Shown: one piece after another, positions 22,151-35,425 of the stretch
Layout of the letters: each line of letters starts with the position of its first letter
How positions within the stretch are numbered: position 1 is the first letter of the stretch
Assembly (NCBI RefSeq): GCF_933775445.1
Contig: NC_065875.1
Coordinates: 3,224,001 to 3,288,000 of the forward strand
Source: Argentina anserina
Lineage: Eukaryota > Streptophyta > Magnoliopsida > Rosales > Rosaceae
Length of the DNA: 64,000 nucleotides
Direction: 5' to 3'
Notes under the pieces: model-generated
Told to the model about the DNA's origin: nothing
Database searches by the model: none
The model's input: the letters and a program-made list of their open reading frames with translations, nothing else
Program-made: the position numbers and the translations under genes

Positions 22151-24769
22151 ATCATAGTTGATATAAAGCTAAAAACTCAAAGTAAAATCATGTAAGTTAT
22201 CCTTTCTCCTACCCTTCTGTATGTGTAATTTATTACAAACACTGGTGGGCTTGTTGAGTACATATTAACATACACGTGGCTGTGAATAGTTCACCTTAAT
22301 GTATAATCTAATTGATTTTGTGTTTCACTAAGTCATCTGAACATACATAAACTAAATTGAGAGACTAAAGAACCAAAGATGACAATAAGTGACATGCAGC
22401 TTGCAGTAAAACAAGACATTACCCATAGTCCTTGACATTCAAGCCAGAAGTATTTGTAGTTGAGAGAGAAGATCCCCACTCGGATATTCTCATGTGGTGT
22501 TTGTCTATTTAGGGATTCATGTCTCTCAAATGTCTTGGTAATAATACCCTTCTGATGCCGAATATCAGAAGGTTCAACATGATAGAATATTGGGCATACA
22601 AGTTATCCCAGTTCTGTTTTACACACACCAAGTCGAATACGCGTAGTTATCTGACAATACAATGATAGATAGCCTCGGATTGCCTTGATCAATGCCTCTG
22701 ATATATTCTCCCCTTTTTTGAGTTTCTCAGAATCCCTACATGAAACACCCCGGTCCAACATTTGAACCATATCATCGTAACAAGGTTAACATTGAACCAG
22801 AAGATCGAAGTACTGAAAAGAGTAAATACATTCTCAAAATAAAATAAAATAAACTTTATTTTACAAATGAAACTGAAACAGAAAATATGTTCTCGACTAT
22901 AACAGCCAAAACTCTTCTCAAAGGATTCTAAAATGACCTGCAAGCACAAATCAAAGAACACGTGAGGAAAACAAGCTAAGTGAGAGTTGAATACAAAAGA
23001 AACCAAATCAATGCCAAGAGGAAAACCACATTTTCCAAGAACATGCGTTTAACAATATGACAGTTCCATCTCGCAACACCAAACACATTTCGCTTAGTAA
23101 CCAACAAACCCATTTTCAACTAGATCACCAACAAAATCAAAACTCAATGCTGAATAGATTCAAGCTGCCAATTGGAAGCATCGCACTCAACTTGACATGC
23201 CACTGTACACACGAGAACTTAATAGCAAGTGAGCTGCCACTGTCACGCTCATACATTCAACACACCAAGCGCATACTAAATATCTTTGGTCACCAACCGC
23301 ATTCTAAAGGATAATTTACACTTTCGGGTCACCAACCGCATGTCAAATGAACAACTCACGCTTATGTGTCACCATACGCATACCCGATATTTGGCCGCAC
23401 AACGCATGACAAAAGATTAACCAATGAGCACATTGTAATTAAACTAAAATCGGCATCCCACTTACCTTTATTTAATAAAAAAACTAACTATTTACCAAAC
23501 TCTAAATTGCAAGGTAGGAATCAACCAAGCAAAATCAAAACAGAATTTACTATGAACAACCACTCCCATCACAAAATTAACCAATCACAAGTGAAAACTA
23601 TCATAAAACTAAATTTCATAGCATGCCCATGAATTCAATTATCACAACAATAATATACTATAGAACTCACTCCACAAAACCATGATTTTAATCCAAACAA
23701 GACCAAAACAGAAACATAAATTCAAACTTAATATAATCAAGATGAGTCACTCACCAATCCTCTACCAACTATATGATGACAAAAAAAATCATCTCAAATT
23801 CCCGTCTCTCCCATTTCTGGAAACAAACCCAGAAAAGAGGATCACCGTACCTGGCTGTACCACTCAACTCGTAGAAAATGCCCGCTGCCCAAAACTGATA
23901 CTGAAATCTAATCATCCCCCACGCTCTTCTCTTTCTCCTTCTCTATTTCTTTTTTTTTTGTTTCTGTTCTCCTATTCTTTATAGTTCCCCCCCCCCTCTT
24001 CTTTTTCTTTTGTTTCCTCCTCCTACTCCTCCTGTTTCTATCTCCCCCTCTCTTTCTATTTCTCTGCCTAAAAAAACACCCCTTCTTATCTCTTTGCATT
24101 CAATAGAATATAACCAAAGGGTAACCCAATTGGTAAATAAATATCTACCTATTATATATCATAAATAAAAGAACTTCAATAAGATAGCAAAAGTGTTAGA
24201 AATTAAGACTAATATCTTAACTAAATGACATTAGCACAAATAAACTTCAAAATCGGGTGGGGATTCCATACTATAGGTCCTGGCTCCTGCATGAGTTAAT
24301 ATCATGTAGAGGCAGTCCGTGAAGTTATTGCGTTTGTCTTTGCCTTGCAAACTCAAGAACACTTTGTAAATCTGAAGACTATCTGTGGAAGTCATTCTAA
24401 GGTTTCAACATATAAATCTAATTTATCTATCCATGATGTTTCTCACAAACAAAACCAAAGAATTGAATAAAAAAGAGACATAACACTTACCTCCAAAACC
24501 AGCACCACAACCACCACATTAATACATACAGAAATCAGCTAGCTCAGGAAGAAGAAGATGACCACAACTAAGACACCGAAACAAGTTCTCAGAATACCCC
24601 ATTGCTCACAACCAAAGCTACCCAAATAAGTAACAGAAACACAAGTTTAACCAAACAAAATCTAACTGGCAACTGCTTATAGCCTTATAGTCAAAGTTTG
24701 GGGTCAAAGTTTGGTAGCAGAAACACAAGTTAAACCCGCCATGTCAATGTACTTTTTTTTAAGTAATCA
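22151..24769. other. Gene-free AT-rich DNA
   Basis: Nothing recognisable as a gene. There is a pyrimidine-rich strand at about 23915-24075 (CT-rich with a C-run near 23988). The short open frames here are low-complexity or Asn/Lys/His-rich and show no family motif. Confidence 0.4.
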
Positions 24770-25095
24770 ATAGGCAACCTTCAACAATTGTTGCAAAGTA
24801 TATATAGGTGCCGTCAAACATTATATTGTGTGTGAGGGAATTTGTTTCCTACTGCCTCTATTCTGCGTTAGGGGAGAAGAGTAGCTATTTGGTGTTTTGA
24901 GATTATAGAGTTTTAGTACAAAGCTCTATTGTATTCTCTCCATTTGATCATAGTGGAATTTCTCGCCGGCTTCGAAAGTGGATGTAGCTCAATCACATTG
25001 ATTGAGTGAACCACTATAAATCTTGTGTCATTATGTTTTCTTTTTCTTTATTGTTCCATATCAATATTGTTGTTTGTTACGCTTCCGCATAACAT
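24770..25095 (+). mobile_element. Remnant of a Ty1/copia-type LTR
   Basis: The stretch CTATTGTATTCTCTCC...GTGGAATTTCTCGCCGGCT...GTGGATGTAGC...GTGAACCAC...AATCTTGTGTC is the layout seen in the R-U5 part of plant copia LTRs. It ends near TTACGCTTCCGCA. No second LTR, PBS or coding region is attached, so it is a solo or truncated LTR. Its exact 5' end and any target duplication could not be found. Confidence 0.5.
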
Positions 25096-25669
25096 CTTCC
25101 ACATACACCTTGTCAGAATAAATCTTGAATCCTGATATGAAGATCTTGATAGTGGACTGCAGTAAGTGGGCGATAAGACTATGAGTGAAGCCATATTAGA
25201 TACAGATCACTGTTGCTGTGTCCAAATCCCATCTGGAATGGATTTCCTCACTTGGGAAATTCTTGCTCTCCAAGAATGCACTAATTGGTCATATTAATAT
25301 AAAGATAATTTTTCCTTTTACATTTACCTTTCATGAGAACATATTACCAATATTTACCAACATAATGAAATGCGAGATGTTTGGTGAATCCAGACATTAC
25401 TAACCTACACCATTAAACAAAAATGCTACCAAAAAGATTGAATTTTTTAAATTACTTCAGTAATACAGATTGTTTAATTCTTACAAAATGAAAAAAAAGA
25501 ACCAAACAAGAACAACGTAATAGTCAGTTTTTAGTGGTCAGTACATGACATGACTGCACCATACCAAGATGGTATATCTGTTTCAACAGGATGACACAAC
25601 ACACATACAAATAGAGAATTACAAACATGAGGAGCACTCCACTTTTACCTTATTGGTACAGCTGTACTC
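25096..25669. other. Gene-free stretch
   Basis: AT-rich DNA downstream of the LTR remnant. It probably includes the 3' untranslated region of the minus-strand gene ending at 25670. No other signal. Confidence 0.35.
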
Positions 25670-27065
25670 TCAAATGGGGTGCATTTCTAACTCTTCCTCT
25701 GTTGTTTTCACTCTACCTTCCAGCTTTGCATATCCACAAAAGCCTGAGAAAATTTTCTTTGGCTGAAGACATAATGCACCACCATGGCATAGCTATTCAT
25801 AAAGTGCGCGAAGAAAATAGAACCAGATATGGCTTGAGGCCAACAACAATGGAAAAAAAAAACATCTTCACAAGGAGCGGTTTGCTCCAAAATCCCAGTC
25901 TGTCCCATTTGCTTCTAATGAAAGGTTAAATCGGTTGGGGTTCCTTCTGCTATGAATCGTAAAGAATCCGTGATTCTTACGGTACTCTCTGGTTTAAGGG
26001 TCATCATTTGGCCCGTGGATAGTCCGGCCCAAGGCCCGATCAAAACCCTGTCAAAGTCCGGTCCTATAGGTATAAGGCCGGTTAGTGGTCGAAGGTTTAA
26101 AGCCTCGACCCAGCCCGTTAGAGCCTATAAGGCCAAAACCCGGTCCGGTCTTAAAAAACCTGATCAAAAGCCCGCCCAAAATTCGTTCATTTTTTTAATT
26201 AATAATTTTATATGTATTTATTTGTTATATATGTTAATTAGTTAAATTATTTTGTTATATTTCTTATATTTTGTACTATATTTAGTTAAATAATTACCAT
26301 ATCCTATTTTTTTCTTTAATTTTAAATAAAAATATACATTACACATCAAAATAATGGACCCGGCCCGGAAAAACATGTAAGACCCGGGTCCGCGGGCCTC
26401 GATTTTATTAGTAAGCCTGGCCCGACCCGACCTGAAAAATTGAAGAAAAAAATCATTAAAACCCGGCCCGGCCCATTGCCAACCTTTACTCTGGTTGTTC
26501 AGGTACCTGTTTGTTGTCCAAAAGCTTCCCATTCTTTGCAAAGGCAAAAATCAGCTCAAGTTGTTTATGCTGTTGCTCCTGCATATGGCAATGGATGGAA
26601 GAAACCACCAATAGAACTACGGCACCAACAATCTCTTAAAATATAATGTCTACCTAATAGAATCCATAAGGATTTTGAAAGGTAAATCAACTAAAACAAC
26701 AGACAGATACATCTAGGCCAATGTTATCAAACCCGTAGATCTTAAGATTGTAGTTTGTAGGAGGAGGGGGGAATAACTTAAACATACATCAACAAGTTTT
26801 CCTAGATTCTGAATCATTAGAAGAAATACTTTACAACTCATTATGAACTCAAGGGAGTAAAACAAATCAGTTCTGAAGCTGAATTCTAAGAAAAGCCTAG
26901 GAAGATGCCAACTTCATCCTGTTTATCTGCCACAGGGGAAGAGAGGACACTCACCTGCATTGCCAGTAAAACCTTTTGATTTTCTCCAAGCTGCTTTTCG
27001 AGAATGTCTTCTTGTGCTGCCAATGCTCGAGTGGCCTCAGAGTTCTTTTTAGCCAAAGCTGCAGT
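25670..27065 (-). CDS. Last three exons of an unidentified coiled-coil gene (partial)
   Basis: Three minus-strand exons join in phase 0: 26955-27065 (37 codons), 26507-26578 (24 codons) and 25670-25762 (30 codons plus TGA). Each has matching GT donors and AG acceptors. The first two read as an amphipathic, Ala/Glu/Gln/Lys-rich helix likely to form a coiled coil (LAKKNSEATRALAAQED, LGENQKVLLAMQ, EQQHKQLELIFAF). The last exon ends EGRVKTTEEELEMHPI. I do not recognise the family. Exons upstream of 27065 were not identified; the AT-rich DNA there may hide them, or the gene may be truncated. A hAT MITE lies in the last intron, 18 bases from the donor of the middle exon. Confidence 0.45.
25987..26496. 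mobile_element. hAT-type MITE with GGCCCG-rich arms (element 25995-26488)
   Basis: A 494-bp element flanked by a perfect 8-bp duplication CTCTGGTT (25987-25994 and 26489-26496). The imperfect inverted ends are TAAGGGTCATCATTTGGCCC against TAAAGGTTGGCAATGGGCCG. Both subterminal regions are dense in GGCCC/CCGGCCC, with an AT-rich core at about 26185-26350. No transposase. Confidence 0.9.
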
Positions 27066-30000
27066 CTGAAATCACAAACATATAATTAGATCCTGTCTTA
27101 TGTAATGAAAATCTTACAGTATCAGATAAGGGAAGAAAGGAGAAAAGAGTTTTGACAACAAATTGGATTGCATTTCAGTCCTAAGCTCACACTGATACCT
27201 TGATTTCATACTCACAAAAATGTCTAATTGCAATGTACATAATTTTTTTTCTTTGGCATTTTTTCTTCTTCTTTTAGGTATATTATTATTTTGAAGTTTA
27301 AACATGATCTAGAGAACCTTTTACTCTCAACTATTTACAACTTTAACCTACCTATTAACTATATATATATATATATATATATTCCACAATCATAGGTATA
27401 ATTTAATAGGAAACCTAACTAATAGGTATAATAAAAATAAGAATCTAATATATAGGTGTCTAATATATGTGTCATACAAAAAGATGTATATATATATATA
27501 TATGTATCTTATTTATGATTAATTATACCTTATGTATAAATAATGAATTCTCTTTCACCTAACTTTTCATAAAATTAAAAATTGTAGAAACAATCCATGA
27601 TTCTTGTAATAATAATTAAATTGATTAAAACAGAAAAATAATTAGCATTACAAAAAAGAATAAGCACATAATTAAGGTATTGAATACAAATCGTTAATCA
27701 AGCTTTTTAATTATGTTGATGTTATAAATATTACATAAAATATGACATAAGATATATTACAGTCAGCAATTTTATGTGTCTATTGAAAAAAATATATTTA
27801 ATAGATTTTATTTAAAATGGGTCTTGAAAATTGGGTATAAATTAAATCCTCCCAAATTTTTATACGGTAGCGTTTTCATGTGAACTAATAAATTATAAAA
27901 TTTCTTTGCAATATATGACTATTTTTTAATATTTCATAACTTTGTACTCTCAATATCTTAAACAGACGTAAATAAATCGCTATGTCAAATTTTACAACTG
28001 AGAGTCTGAGACTACAAAATACCTCAGCACTTCACGCAAAGAGAGCAGAAAACAGTAAATTTGAAGTCACTACAAAGCGCGGCCTCTTACCTAGCTCTAG
28101 AAAGTAGAAACTCACCAAGTAGTAGAGGCAACATCAAAGTAGTATGAAAGTCACAAAAGACTATGTATTGCAATACTGGTACATTGCATGAATTTAGTCT
28201 CACCTATTCATAGTTCATATATTACATATCAAATTATTGCTTAACAGCTTGGCAGTGTCCCCTATATTATTGTTTTTTTCCTTTTCACTAGTGCATTATG
28301 ATAACTATAAGGACACAAAAAAGTCAAATATAACAGCTTGAATACCGTCTTCACCAGTGGTTGGTTGCAGAAATCAAATACTACCAGCCAGGTAGTGTTT
28401 ATCTGAACTGAAATTGATTCGACTCAGTTGCTATTCATTTGTTTACACTTCACAAGCTTCACAAGTCATCATATTCATATTCCCTTTGTTGAGTTAACTA
28501 AGTCAACTGATGTATCAAGTTGATGTACATGCCAACCAATCACATTTCAATCAAAGTCAAACACAATTTGCATCTCCTTATATTAGTATCTAGAATGGCT
28601 TCAGGTAGATAAATGCATGCTTAGTAATAAGAGTAAAGCTGATTAAGAGTTTTCTTTTTTCCTTGATTGAGAGCTTTAATCTGCTCAGATTGTCAATTGT
28701 TCTACATGATCTGTACATATGAGTAGGAGTTGGAGTTTGCATTAGTCATTGTCCGATTCGACATAAATTTCGGTCGTCTGTTATATATTTGGACTACTGG
28801 TGGCAGATTTCTAAGTTCTCTTTGTATTCCAAGTTTGTATGATTGAATGTACCTCTTGGGCATGTTTCTTCATGGAAGCAGTAAAATAACAGAATGAGTG
28901 AACAAATAAAGCTTTCACTCCCTGCTACATAATAACTAATAGATGTTTATACACTATTGGCTAGCAAAATTTGGCAATATTGTTGATAAGGATCGACTAT
29001 CATTTCGAGTTGAGTTATGGCGTCTTAATCGGAAATTTTCATTATTAGTTGAGCTGGTAAGAACGCATAGCGTTAATGTTGGATTTTACACCCCAGGATG
29101 AAAATGAAACGATATCTGGCCATAGTAGATAAGATGGCACACAATTACCGCCCTAAATTATTAGTTGGAATCTTCAACAGCACATAAAATCTTCAAAAAC
29201 AGTTTGATGCAAGATTTCCCACTGAATTAGGGAGTACTACCAACTTGTAGAGTCTATTCCACCTCGGGGCCCTTTTCATGAAGTTGTAACATCAATTGCT
29301 CATTTCATTGTTTTCAAATTCTAGTATCCTACACGGCTACACATCAAATGTGGGACTAGTTAGGTTTGTTCTCTTGTGCACTCATTGCTTGTTCATATCA
29401 CATATACAGTTTCGTAACCAACTGATAAATCCATATAATGGTGTCTAGTACAGCAGACAGCAGAGGATGAGATTTTCATGTTTCATCCAAAAAGAAAAAA
29501 GCAACAAATTGTGATACCAAAAAGCATGTAGGTCACATATATGATATATTCCTAACTTGTTAGTTCTAACTAGGATAATTCATTACACAAATTTCTCTGT
29601 TTTGACTTGTAAAAGCTATCATATGCATCAAATAAAGCCTAAAAATTAGACATCTACATTCGCCAATTTAGTGGGTGTCAACCAAGATAACTACAGATGT
29701 TTACAAAAAATTCCGAGAGAGAGCAGGGTTGATCTTCATCTATTGTACAAATTACGAAAATCTCATTCATGGAGATAATGTGATATTCACCAGTGCAAGT
29801 TCATTTTTACAAGACCTATATCAGAAGAGGTGCGCTGAAAGCTTTCTTAGAATCCAAGAAACTATAGAACATTTCAAAATTCAAAATGCAACAACTTCTT
29901 GCAACCTTCAAAATTTACAGCACTTATCAAAAGCTCGTCCTTTTGGCCTGAGAATAGAAAAGCTCCAAGCGCGTAAGCTGTTGCTTTCTGTATGTTGTGT

Positions 30001-30566
30001 GGCACAAGACGGAATATAAAACTCGCCTCAAAACACATTTTGTCACGTTCACTGTCAGGAAATAAAACTAATACATAGAACCCAGAAAACTGAAAATTTT
30101 AGTACCCTGTATTCTGTAAACAATGAGAAAGAGAGTGCACTGTAAACAATGAGAAAGAGAGTGCATTGCAAGTTGCAAACTTTCTCAAAAGCATAAAAGA
30201 TGTGAAGAAATTGGAGAAGCATTGGTGTCTGCAGAATTGAGAAAAGAGACAAACACTCCCACATGGCTCATCAAGAATAAAGTAATAAGAGGCCAAAATC
30301 TGGTACTCCATCCTCCACTATTTTTTAAATCCAGATTTCCATCAAAAATGACAAACATCCATGATTCATTCTCCCACATCATATTTCACCTTGCTTCTCT
30401 TTCCAACAAGAGGATTATACTCAAGTTAACCCCATTTGCCCATTCTATCACCACAAAATCTCCATATTCTCTCTAAAAAAAGAAAAAGAAAAGAAAAAAA
30501 AATTGCTACAAGTATCCACCTTGGAGAAGCTTGTCGCTTTGAGAGGTGAGAACCCATCTTCTCCTA
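27066..30566. other. Long AT-rich stretch, no supported gene
   Basis: It holds (TA)n tracts near 27357-27382 and 27486-27502 and a very AT-rich block from 27300 to 28000. A 26-bp direct repeat TGTAAACAATGAGAAAGAGA... occurs twice in tandem at 30115-30166. Part of 29700-30566 may be the 3' UTR of the PDLP-type gene. A plus-strand open frame of 114 codons at 29675 has no recognisable domain and I do not call it a gene. Undetected upstream exons of the coiled-coil gene are possible. Confidence 0.4.
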
Positions 30567-31806
30567 TCAATAATCTGCATAGAACAAGCATATTCCAACC
30601 AATGACAGATTAGAAATTGGTACCAGGAATTAATTTTTAAAAATGAAATCAAAATTAAATAAGGAAATAAAGAGAGATTCATCTCATATTCTGAAATCTA
30701 GAATGTTCATACCATCATGCTTCTTCATCAAATTTCTGGCAAACAACAAGAATATGACAAGGAATCCAACTCCAGCTGCTCCTCCCAAAATAATAGCAGC
30801 TGTCCTTCCTGTATTTGACTCTATATCAACAATAACATACCACATTCAAAATCAGATTATTAACCAACATATTCATTTTACAGAAATAGCATCACTCGTT
30901 ACCAGTGCAAAGTTGAATGAACTACCAGAAAATGTAAAAAGAACAAGAACAAAAAAAAGGAAGGGTCTTTTGTGCCCAAACCAAAAGAATTCAGAACTTA
31001 GATTCTGCCATCTTACCTGATGAAGATGAAGAAGAAGAAGAAGATGATGATGACTGAGATGAAGATGACCTTCTGGGGACCCCATTTGGATAGTAACTGT
31101 AACTCACAAAGCACTTATGGAGATAGATTTGGCCTGAAATAGCATTACCGCATTCAACCTGAGCTTTTTGCACAGCAGTCTTCATACACTCACCACAGTC
31201 TGAGTCACCCACATCTCCTTGACACTGACCCAAGACATAGACTTGTTGATAATTTGTGGTATAAAACCCATGACCGGTAACCACACCATTTTCCAAAACA
31301 GAGAAAGCAGTGTCCCTTCTCTCTTCATACCCAGACCCTGCAATGTTAGTCCCCCCACAAGTCTTGAACAACATTTCCATCCCTGAAATCTGAGCAAACC
31401 CAGAAACCTCATAGAGCATGTAGCAACCGATGAGCTGAACTCTAGCTGCAATGGTCTTGCCACAGAGACTGTCAACTACTTGTGGGAGCTTACTCACACA
31501 GGTGTAGCAGTCAGAGTTGCTGAGGTCACTTCTGCATTGGAAGAGACCAGAAATGGTGGTTTGGCCACTGCCTGAGTTGGTCTTGAAAAACTTGGCCTTG
31601 GTGGATTGTTGAACCAGAGACCCAAAAAGAGCTGAGAGGGATTGGGAGTAAACCCCAGTTGGATCTGAAAAGGTCTGCTTTGCACAACCCTTGTAGACCA
31701 AAGAGGTCAAATCAGTGGCAGATTCAGCAACTGGGATAATGAGCTCAAGATTGAAGAACAGAAGCAAGTAGATGAAGTAAATGAAGGGTTTTGAGAGTAA
31801 ACCCAT
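30567..31806 (-). CDS. Plasmodesmata-located protein (PDLP)-type, two DUF26 domains, 301 aa
   Basis: Three minus-strand exons, 31017-31806, 30713-30820 and 30567-30574, total 906 bases, exactly 302 codons. The start is ATG at 31806 (MGLLSKPF); a longer frame would begin with TTG. The protein has a signal peptide (FIYFIYLLLFFNLELIIPVAES), then two DUF26 gnk2-like domains, each with C-x8-C-x2-C (CRSDLSNSDCYTC and CQGDVGDSDCGEC). A Ser-rich linker, one transmembrane helix (AAIILGGAAGVGFLVIFLLF) and a short tail ending KKHDDY follow. With no kinase domain this is the PDLP layout rather than a cysteine-rich receptor kinase. Family members sit in the plasma membrane at plasmodesmata and affect cell-to-cell traffic and defence. 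Confidence 0.9.
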
Positions 31807-33800
31807 TTGCTTTTTCTCTGCTTCTTGGATCAAATCATTTCAGGGTTTGGGAGGCTTCTGAGGTACCCAAGTGAGCATAGACACTAAAGATTGAATCTTT
31901 AAGTGATTTTTTCAGTAATTTGTGGTGAACAAAGTATTCTTGGATTTTGGACTTGGTTTTGGGTTTTTGGGATTTTGGTTTTGGATGGTGTACCAGTTGT
32001 TCTGGGATTTTTAGGCTCCTCTGGCTTTGGATGGCCTACCCTCTCTGTATACATGGCAGAGGCAAAAGGCAAAGGGGTATCTTTTTTTACACCATGAGTC
32101 CAGAAGGAGAACAGTGATCAATTAATAGTAGAGTAAATAAAATTGTTATATTTATGGGAATGATAGATCATTGGCTTTAATTTAAGTGTTCATTTTTTTA
32201 ATGTTTGAAGGAGAATGAGAACAAAATGACATTGCATAAACTAAAACAGAAATCTTGAAAGGAGAATAAATATTCTGTAAAGACTAGAGAGGGTCTGGGT
32301 TCTAGGCAGCAGTATCAGTCAGTGTGAAGGAAAAAGGATTCTGATTTAGGGGAGGAAGAAAGTTAAGAACTTTGACTGAAAGTACATCAGATTCGAGAAA
32401 TTGAGAGTTAGATCAGATTTGAATTTAATAGCAGTTACTTTAACTTTTATATGGTAAGACATAAATAATGTTGGGTGGTCCATTCGTGGAGACTGAACTT
32501 GCAAATCTTGAATTGTATTAACAGAATCCGAAAATTCTTCAGCTCATGCATTCACCGGAGCTTATGTGGCAAAAGAACAGCCACAGATTGGGTGAACTAT
32601 GATTTTTGACCAACACTTTGTTAATATTGCTTATGATCGGGAAGACAAAACACTTTCATTCTGGTTCCCTCCGCCGGAAAGTTAATTAACAAGCTGCATA
32701 TTACCATCATACAAAACAGAAGATGCGACTCTCCAAAATTAATGTAGGTTTAACTTTAGCAGAACTCAGGACCCCGTTTATCAGATCCGCGCTACAACTA
32801 CCCAACCGAGTAAGAGCTTCCGACACCGGCTACGAATTGGGGTAAAATTGTATGTTGAGATTATTCCTCTTGCGTCCTCAACACTTGGATTCTCAAAGAT
32901 TCGAGTGATGGAATCGATCCAAAACAGACAAGCTTATGTTTTGCACTGTTGCGCCGCTTTCGAAGCGAAATTTGTCGATCATTCTTCATTTGTCTATTTT
33001 GTACTTATCTTTTTAAATTCATATCAAGTGTCTAATTGCTCAATTATTATCTAAATATGAGTTGAAAAAATACACATGACATGAGTTTAAAATGATGGAC
33101 ACATAGTGTACAAATGAAAGGTGGTCGGCAAATTTACTTTCATTATTTTCTCGTTTCTTCTCCAATGTCTTTTTCAATGCTTTTGTACTAACAACGCGTG
33201 CACTACACGGACCGTTAACTCAACAGTAGTGAATGTTACTTGTTTTCTGTTTTTAAACTTCAAGAATAGATGCCCTCTTTAAGTTTTGCACCGTCTAGTT
33301 AGCACATGCTGCAGAAGATCTCATGGAGCCATGCCCTTTTCGTTTTTTTTTTAAATCAAACTCATAATTAGGCACAGAGCTAGGTCAAACTTTTTTGCGG
33401 CCTGTGCAAATGTTCAAAATGTGGCCTTTCAAGTGTTAGAGAATTAAGGTGTTGTTGCCAACAAAATGCAAAAGTTTGAACTTCTTACAACTCAAGAACT
33501 CTTACCGTAGCTCCATTGACAGCATCTCTGTTGCAACTTACAAGAGCCATCTTCAACATTTTTGTTTCAAACAGTAGAATAACGCCATAAACAACAAACT
33601 TATAAGAATATCATCACATCTGACACAAACAGAGTAGCACATTATTGCTCCAAATTAGCATAAGTTAAAGGTGCAAACAATATTGGGAAGTGAAAACTCA
33701 TCTTCTCATAAGGGATCGATGAGTTTGGGGTCCTAAATTATAGGATGAATGGATTGCTTGTTCACCCCTTAGTCTTCCACCAAAATCATTGATGATTGAT

Positions 33801-33851
<51 letters not shown>

Positions 33852-34933
33852 ACGTAGATTCAAAGAGCCAAATTAAGTAGTGATAATGATTTAATGAATA
33901 GCAAGACATCTGTATTGGACTTCTATTTAAGTTTTTTAATTATTTGATTATATATCAATATAGATGGATATATATATATTAGACACTTAGGCGGTCCTAA
34001 AAATTGAGAGCTTGTGGGAGTGCTCACATTGCACACATCAAGAGCTGGCCCATGATTAGGCATTAAAAACTGAAAGTGCAATCCTAAGTTTATAAATGTC
34101 TTGATATACCGAATCATACATAAGCTATCTGAACATGAAATTGTGAGCATGAAGGCTGCAACTAAATGCTTCACCAACCAGGTGAGGTGAAGGTCAGAAG
34201 GACAGATGGTGTAGAGTTTCTGGACCCATTGAACTAGTTTGATGATATGGCTTCACTTCTACTGTTTTTTTTTTTATGATACTTAGTTCGGTTTATAATT
34301 GCACTTTTACTGTTTAACTTTGAGTTGAAATGAAGTAAGAATAACTCTCAATATCTCTGTCAAATCTAGCTATCTCAAGCAAAGTGCTGAAGCCATTTTT
34401 CTTGAAAGTTGAGTAATGATGGAGAAATCCCCAGATTTGAATAGCTTCCTCTCGTGCCCCAATTTAATACCTGCAATCAAGTGTTTATAATGAGCAGTGG
34501 AGCGTATGCATGACTTACCTTGGAGAGTTGGAGAGAACTTGTAGAGAGTTCACCTCTATATAGTGATTTTAGCTAAGAGAATTTATGGTGAACATGATGA
34601 GAGTCATGAGGCGATGAATTTGTTTTTTAGGGAAATAAATTTACTTCACTCGGCGACAACGCCATGCACAACCATAAATAACAAATACGAGAGGTGACAT
34701 GACATCTTATACAAACTAAACTTAAGTAAAATAAATAAATGCGCAAACAAATTAAAGTTTGAAATAAACGTCTAAATAAACAGACTAAAACTCAATACAA
34801 AACAAGAAAATGAAATGACTCATTAAACCTTAGTTTCAAAACAACAACCAACCAACTCGGGCTAAGGTCATCAATTGCGCACCCTACATTGTCAGTGTAT
34901 AAAACTAGGGTTTGAAAAGATTCTCTTAACAAA
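31807..34933. other. PDLP promoter region and gene-free DNA
   Basis: Upstream DNA of the PDLP-type gene followed by AT-rich sequence. I see no exon chain, RNA gene or element with clear ends. The only clear repeat is the (GA)n tract listed separately. Confidence 0.4.
33803..33848. repeat. (GA)n microsatellite
   Basis: An uninterrupted GA dinucleotide run of about 23 units. Confidence 0.95.
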
Positions 34934-35391
34934 CCACAAAGTAGGGGTGGACTTCGGTCCATTCAGTTCGGTTTTAGACATGAAACGGGAACTGAACTGA
35001 ATTTGAACTTTAGTTCGGTTCAGTTCGGTTCGGTTCATAATTTTTAAATATGCAAAACCGAAAACTGAACCAATCGGTTCGGTTCAGTTTTTTTTTTTTT
35101 AAAACAAAATCTAGATTAAACTAAAATTAACATATTGAATGTTTTGGGGTTCCCCCCCCCTGTTTTTTACTTATTTGAAATTTAATATGGTAGGCAACAC
35201 ACCACTCTCAATCTTTTATTTACATGACATCTTGAAATATTATAGATGCATATATGTATATAACTATGTATTATAAATATATTTATATGTGTATATATAT
35301 ATATATATGCATATATATTCTTATATATATATATATTTTAAAACATTTATTCTTATATTATATTGAGGCGGATTTAGTAATTACACATCCG

Positions 35392-35425
<34 letters not shown>

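Noticed and set aside
23057..23984. Series of His/Asn/Lys-rich frames
   Set aside because: They overlap no splice-site chain, have no family motif and arise from AC-rich DNA.
29675..30019. 114-codon plus-strand frame
   Set aside because: No domain, no codon pattern distinguishable from background, and it lies antisense to the probable 3' UTR of the PDLP-type gene.
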